Part shown: positions 60,473 through 64,000 of the stretch, in pieces
Layout of the letters: the number at the start of each line of letters is the position of its first letter
Position numbering within the stretch: position 1 is the first letter of the stretch
Assembly (NCBI RefSeq): GCF_008728515.1
Contig: NC_044981.1
Coordinates: 99,398,043-99,462,042 of the forward strand
DNA: 64,000 nucleotides
Source: Papio anubis
Lineage: Eukaryota; Chordata; Mammalia; Primates; Cercopithecidae
Direction: 5' to 3'
Notes under the pieces: model-generated
What the model was told of the DNA's origin: nothing
The model's input: only the letters and a program-made list of their open reading frames with translations
Database searches by the model: none
Made by a program: the position numbers and the translations under genes

Positions 60473-60592
60473 TGATGATTGTAGAATATCCACTAGATGA
60501 ATATACCATAATTTGTTTCACCAATCCCCAGTTATTGGACACTTTAAGTTCTTTCCATTTGTAAATGTATAAATAGCATGATGATTTGCATT
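60473..60592 (-). repeat. Inverted duplication, arm 2 (120 bp)
   Basis: Reverse-complement partner of 59616-59734. Similarity on both sides of the arm stops abruptly at the tgatgattg end and fades over about 20 bases at the other end. Confidence 0.95.
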
Positions 60593-60774
60593 TTGGAAAT
60601 TAAATCTTAACGTGCATTTTTAACTTTTTTCAGGATAATTCTTAAAAGTTTATTTATTGGGTAAAAAGTAAAAATATTATAGAAATTTTGCTTATTCGTC
60701 AAATTTCCCTCCAGAGAAAACCATACTGATATATCTTTCTCCCTGTAGCTATGTCAAAAGATAACATATTTTTT

Positions 60775-61080
60775 GGCCGGGCGCGGTGGCTCAAGCCTGT
60801 AATCCCAGCACTTTGGGAGGCCGAGACGGGCGGATCACAAGGTCAGGAGATCGAGACCATCCTGGCTAACACGGTGAAACCCCGTGTCTACTAAAAAATA
60901 CAAAAAACTAGCCGGGCGAGGTGGCGGCGCCTGTAGTCCCAGCTACTCGGGAGGCTGAGGCAGGGGAATGGCGTAAACCCGGGAGGCGGAGCTTACAGTG
61001 AGCTGAGATCTGGCCACTGCACTCCAGCCTGGGCGACAGAGCGAGACTCCATCTCAAAAAAAAAAAAAAAAAAAAAAAAA
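60775..61080 (+). mobile_element. AluY of Old World monkey type, full length
   Basis: A complete young Alu with low divergence and many intact CpGs. Diagnostic features are ggctcaagcctgtaatccc, gagacgggcggatcacaagg, actagccgggcgaggtggc, atggcgtaaacccgggagg and gatctggccactgcactcc, which as far as I know mark AluY subfamilies that spread in the cercopithecid lineage. It ends in a pure A run of about 25. The target duplication taacatatttttt is exact (60762-60774 and 61083-61095). The promoter A and B boxes are present. Confidence 0.9.
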
Positions 61081-61095
61081 GTTAACATATTTTTT

Positions 61096-63972
61096 ATTTC
61101 AGCAGCACACCTTCATTGACACTGTTTATTACAAATTGTTTTAATTGCCAGAATTTTTGTTTAAAAGGACATTCTATTGTTTAAACTTGCATTGTTCTGA
61201 TTATTAGAGTTTTCTAGAGTTTGGCCAGCAAAATCAAAATGTATAGTAATAAAGTAATGCTACTGAGTTTACCCCTGTTACTTCTGGAAATTTTTCCCAT
61301 AACATTATAGCCATACTATTTTCATAACCATTGTGTAACTATTAAAACCTGATCTTAATTATAATGTTTTTATGTTCACACATTGGATACAGAATTATAA
61401 AAATAAAATATTTATTATTTAAAACAATCTTAATTAAATTTTTCAACTACTGGAAATATGAAAGGCATTGTATTTCTGAAAATAGTTTTTCTAAGTAACA
61501 AAAAATTATTTTCAATGGACACATCTTAAATTGTACTCCAAACTCTACAAGCGCATAATACATTTCTAAATATTGGTATATCCTGGGAGTAATACAATAC
61601 CTTTTAAAACATACCACATACAACACTACAGAGTTAGTTCTGCTATAATTAGTCCATAAAACACACATTGTGCCTGCCTTCCTACATTTAGTATTACAAG
61701 AAAAGCTTCACTGGCTAGGGCAGTGGCTTGATATATTGTTAATAACATATTCTGACACAACTCAAAATGTGGATCGTTAGGCATAATTTTATAGAAAGCA
61801 TCTAAATAGGCTGTGCAATGATATCAGAAAGGAAAACAAAACCGTGATTCTGCCCAACCACGGTACTGCACTGTTATAGAGCAATTTCTCCTTGGATTGC
61901 ACACCTGCTTTCTGGCCCATTAAGTTCTACTGTCTTTACAAGGAATTGAGGTTGTAATGTCTTCCCCCAATGTGTATTTTTATGGGACCATGCATAACAA
62001 ATACACATAAAATACATATGAATGAACATGCTGCCAACCTCATTTTTAATATGTCTGATCTGACTAGAAAAGAAAAATACTCACCTTAGAAAATAAATCT
62101 CTTAATTGCTTAAAGTTCTATAGCAGTTATTTCCTGACATATATTGCAAGAATTCCCTGTAGCTGTGTGGAATCATTATTCTGTTCACTCATACATTCCT
62201 AGAAACATGATCTGATATCATTTTTCATAAAGTAAAGCAGTATTTAGGAATAATTAATGTGCACAGCAGATCTATTTTTGTGCACATCAAAATTCCACTG
62301 TGCGAAGCCCCTGCAGTCACCTGTCATTAAAGTAATTCCAGTTAGCTGTATCTCCCCTTTCTCTGATGTGCACAGACCACTTCTCAACAATATTTTCATG
62401 GTTTGCAGAATACATCAAGAGTTAGCTAAGAAATCATTTCAACAGTAGACTTCCACTGGGAATGTCAATAAGCTAAGGACATTTTGGCCGAACTATATGC
62501 ATTTCTGAGTTTTATTTTATTTGCAGGATTAAATAAGTTTGAGATGGGAGAAGCACTGATCTGTACCTGATGGAACAATGGTCTTTCATCAGAGACATAT
62601 GTACACTGAAAAGGTGAGGTGGTAGCTGCAATGAAATGATGTAGTTGGGTTCTAGAGCTCTTTGAAATTTAATCTAATCGAGAACCCAAATCTGCAATTT
62701 TCAGGACCTTTAAATTTTTTGATACAAAGTTTTAAAAGTTATTGTTATCACACTACTTTTATTATAAATACATATATCTTTTTTTTTTTTTAACTATCTT
62801 GACTTATTAAGTCTGCTAAAATTAAAAGTCAAGTAAAATTGTCTTGGCTGGCTAATTAAGGTCAAAATGGCCAACCCATTTTTCCCATGAAAATATAATA
62901 ATTATTTATACTGACATTTGAAAATATTAAGGGACACATATAAAATTATTTTTCTCTCAGTATTTGGAAAATATTGCAAAGGGATAAAGTGTATATCAGA
63001 AGCTTATTTTTCAATTATTAGGAGAAAATGGTATCTAATAAAAGGGAATAAATGGCAAATCCAATTTCTGATTTAACTTTGAACAGAACAACTTTTATAT
63101 ATTATTTTGAATTTTTGTTTAATAATATGAATTTCAAAGAAATAATCAGAGATATCTTGGGAAATATAGATGTCATGTTGACCAGAAAATAATCTGAATG
63201 TCATTTTTAAAGTCTTATGTATTTTACTCAGTTTATTCCTTTTCTTGTGTTTTCTATCAATACATTCTCTCCAGATTTTGTGGACTTGCAATTGGTATTA
63301 TGAGGCAGCAAGGGGGAAAAAATGCAAGCTCTTTTCAAGGACAGAGTCAAGGTACCAAAGGGAAAATCAACCAGAGAAAGAATAACCATCTGTTCTGTTT
63401 CCTACCAAAATGTAAAAACATTTTACTTCCCAGGGAAGGAAGCATTAAAAATTATTCTTAGGAAAACTAAATGGGTCCAACTTCAATAAATACCTATAAT
63501 ATTATTTAATTTACATTGTTATTTCAATATAGCAGTTCACTTAATTAAATACACCAAGTTCTTCACATCTCTTCATTGCAATGAACATGTGTAAAGACAT
63601 TTAGGTCAAGTTTTGAGTGAGAAGAAAATAAATTATCTGTGTAGCGCAACCAAAGTGAAATAAATAACAAAAACAGCCAATGTCTAAGGCTTCTATCACA
63701 TAATCCTAGTGAGTTTTTAAGTTATAAAATACCTTAATGAGCATGCTGACTCAGAAAGAATTTCCAAATTGTATCAAGAATGTTTTGTGATGTAACTGGG
63801 AGGAGTGTCTGCCTGTGCATACTACCAGGATTTTGTCCTGTGTAACAGAATCAAATTTTCTAAAATGTATTTGGTTAAGTGTTGTTTCTAAATGATATAA
63901 ATGGAAAGTAAAATTCTAACCATCTAGTTAATTTCCTGATCCAACTGACAACAAAATACTGTTTTTTGTTCG
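61096..63972. other. AT-rich unique sequence, no gene seen
   Basis: No named repeat or motif. T run at 62779-62792. The ORFs (63-87 codons) show no known motif. Confidence 0.55.
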
Positions 63973-64000
63973 TTTGTTTGTTTTGTTTTGTTTTTGAGAC
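63973..64000 (-). mobile_element. Start of an antisense Alu, cut by the window end
   Basis: A T-rich (TTTG)n tail followed by tttttgagac, the usual first bases of an Alu read in reverse. Only the tail and first few bases lie in the window. Confidence 0.7.

Overview
The window is primate nuclear DNA. It is AT-rich, CpG-poor and saturated with Alu, L1, MaLR/ERVL LTR, MIR and L2 copies. The Alu at 60775-61080 is the most informative copy. It carries changes I associate with the AluY lineages of Old World monkeys (ctcaagcctg for ctcacgcctg in the A-box region, ggcgtaaaccc for ggcgtgaaccc, gatctggccac near the 3' end), so a cercopithecid (macaque, baboon or guenon type) is more likely than human. 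I found no host exon, tRNA, rRNA or CRISPR array. It reads as intergenic or deep intronic sequence, and every ORF longer than about 100 codons lies inside a repeat or is unsupported.

Layout. 1-2690: unique sequence, an L2 and an antisense L1M end. 2690-8640: a near-full-length young L1 whose frames are broken by dense small indels and whose last 1.1 kb is so noisy that it is barely recognisable, followed by a CpG-dense stretch (8574-8760). 8831-13430: an MLT1 LTR split by an older L1, plus an L1M fragment. 13433-15018: a 5'-inverted (twin-primed) L1. 15019-17640: unique sequence with a perfect 15-bp hairpin. 17645-21312: an L1 carrying an Alu and a MaLR LTR. 21366-31568: MLT1, L2, L1 tail, MIR and MaLR LTR in unique sequence. 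33745-35770: a 5'-truncated L1PA with the cleanest ORF2 remnant. 35943-40310: three Alus and an L1M that was cut by an Alu and by a 759-bp LTR with a 4-bp target duplication. 40311-49852: MIR, L2, MLT2, MLT1, antisense L1 and a fold-back Tigger/MER2 relic. 52360-55655: L1 pieces with a MaLR LTR and two Alus. 55662-58750: the 5' half of an ERV-L provirus (LTR, primer-binding site, broken gag, protease, start of RT). 58965-61080: antisense L1, a striking 119-bp inverted duplication, and the Old World monkey Alu. 61096-64000: unique sequence ending in the start of another Alu.

How it fits together: nothing here acts as an operon or pathway. The window is a record of successive insertions whose order can be read from nesting: L2, MIR and L1M first, then MLT1/MLT2 and ERV-L, then MaLR LTRs and L1PA, then AluS/Y. 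The observations most worth a second look are the inverted duplication at 59616/60473, the twin-primed L1 with a contiguous breakpoint, the LTR insertion whose empty site can be read, and the two noisy L1 regions, which may reflect assembly quality rather than biology.
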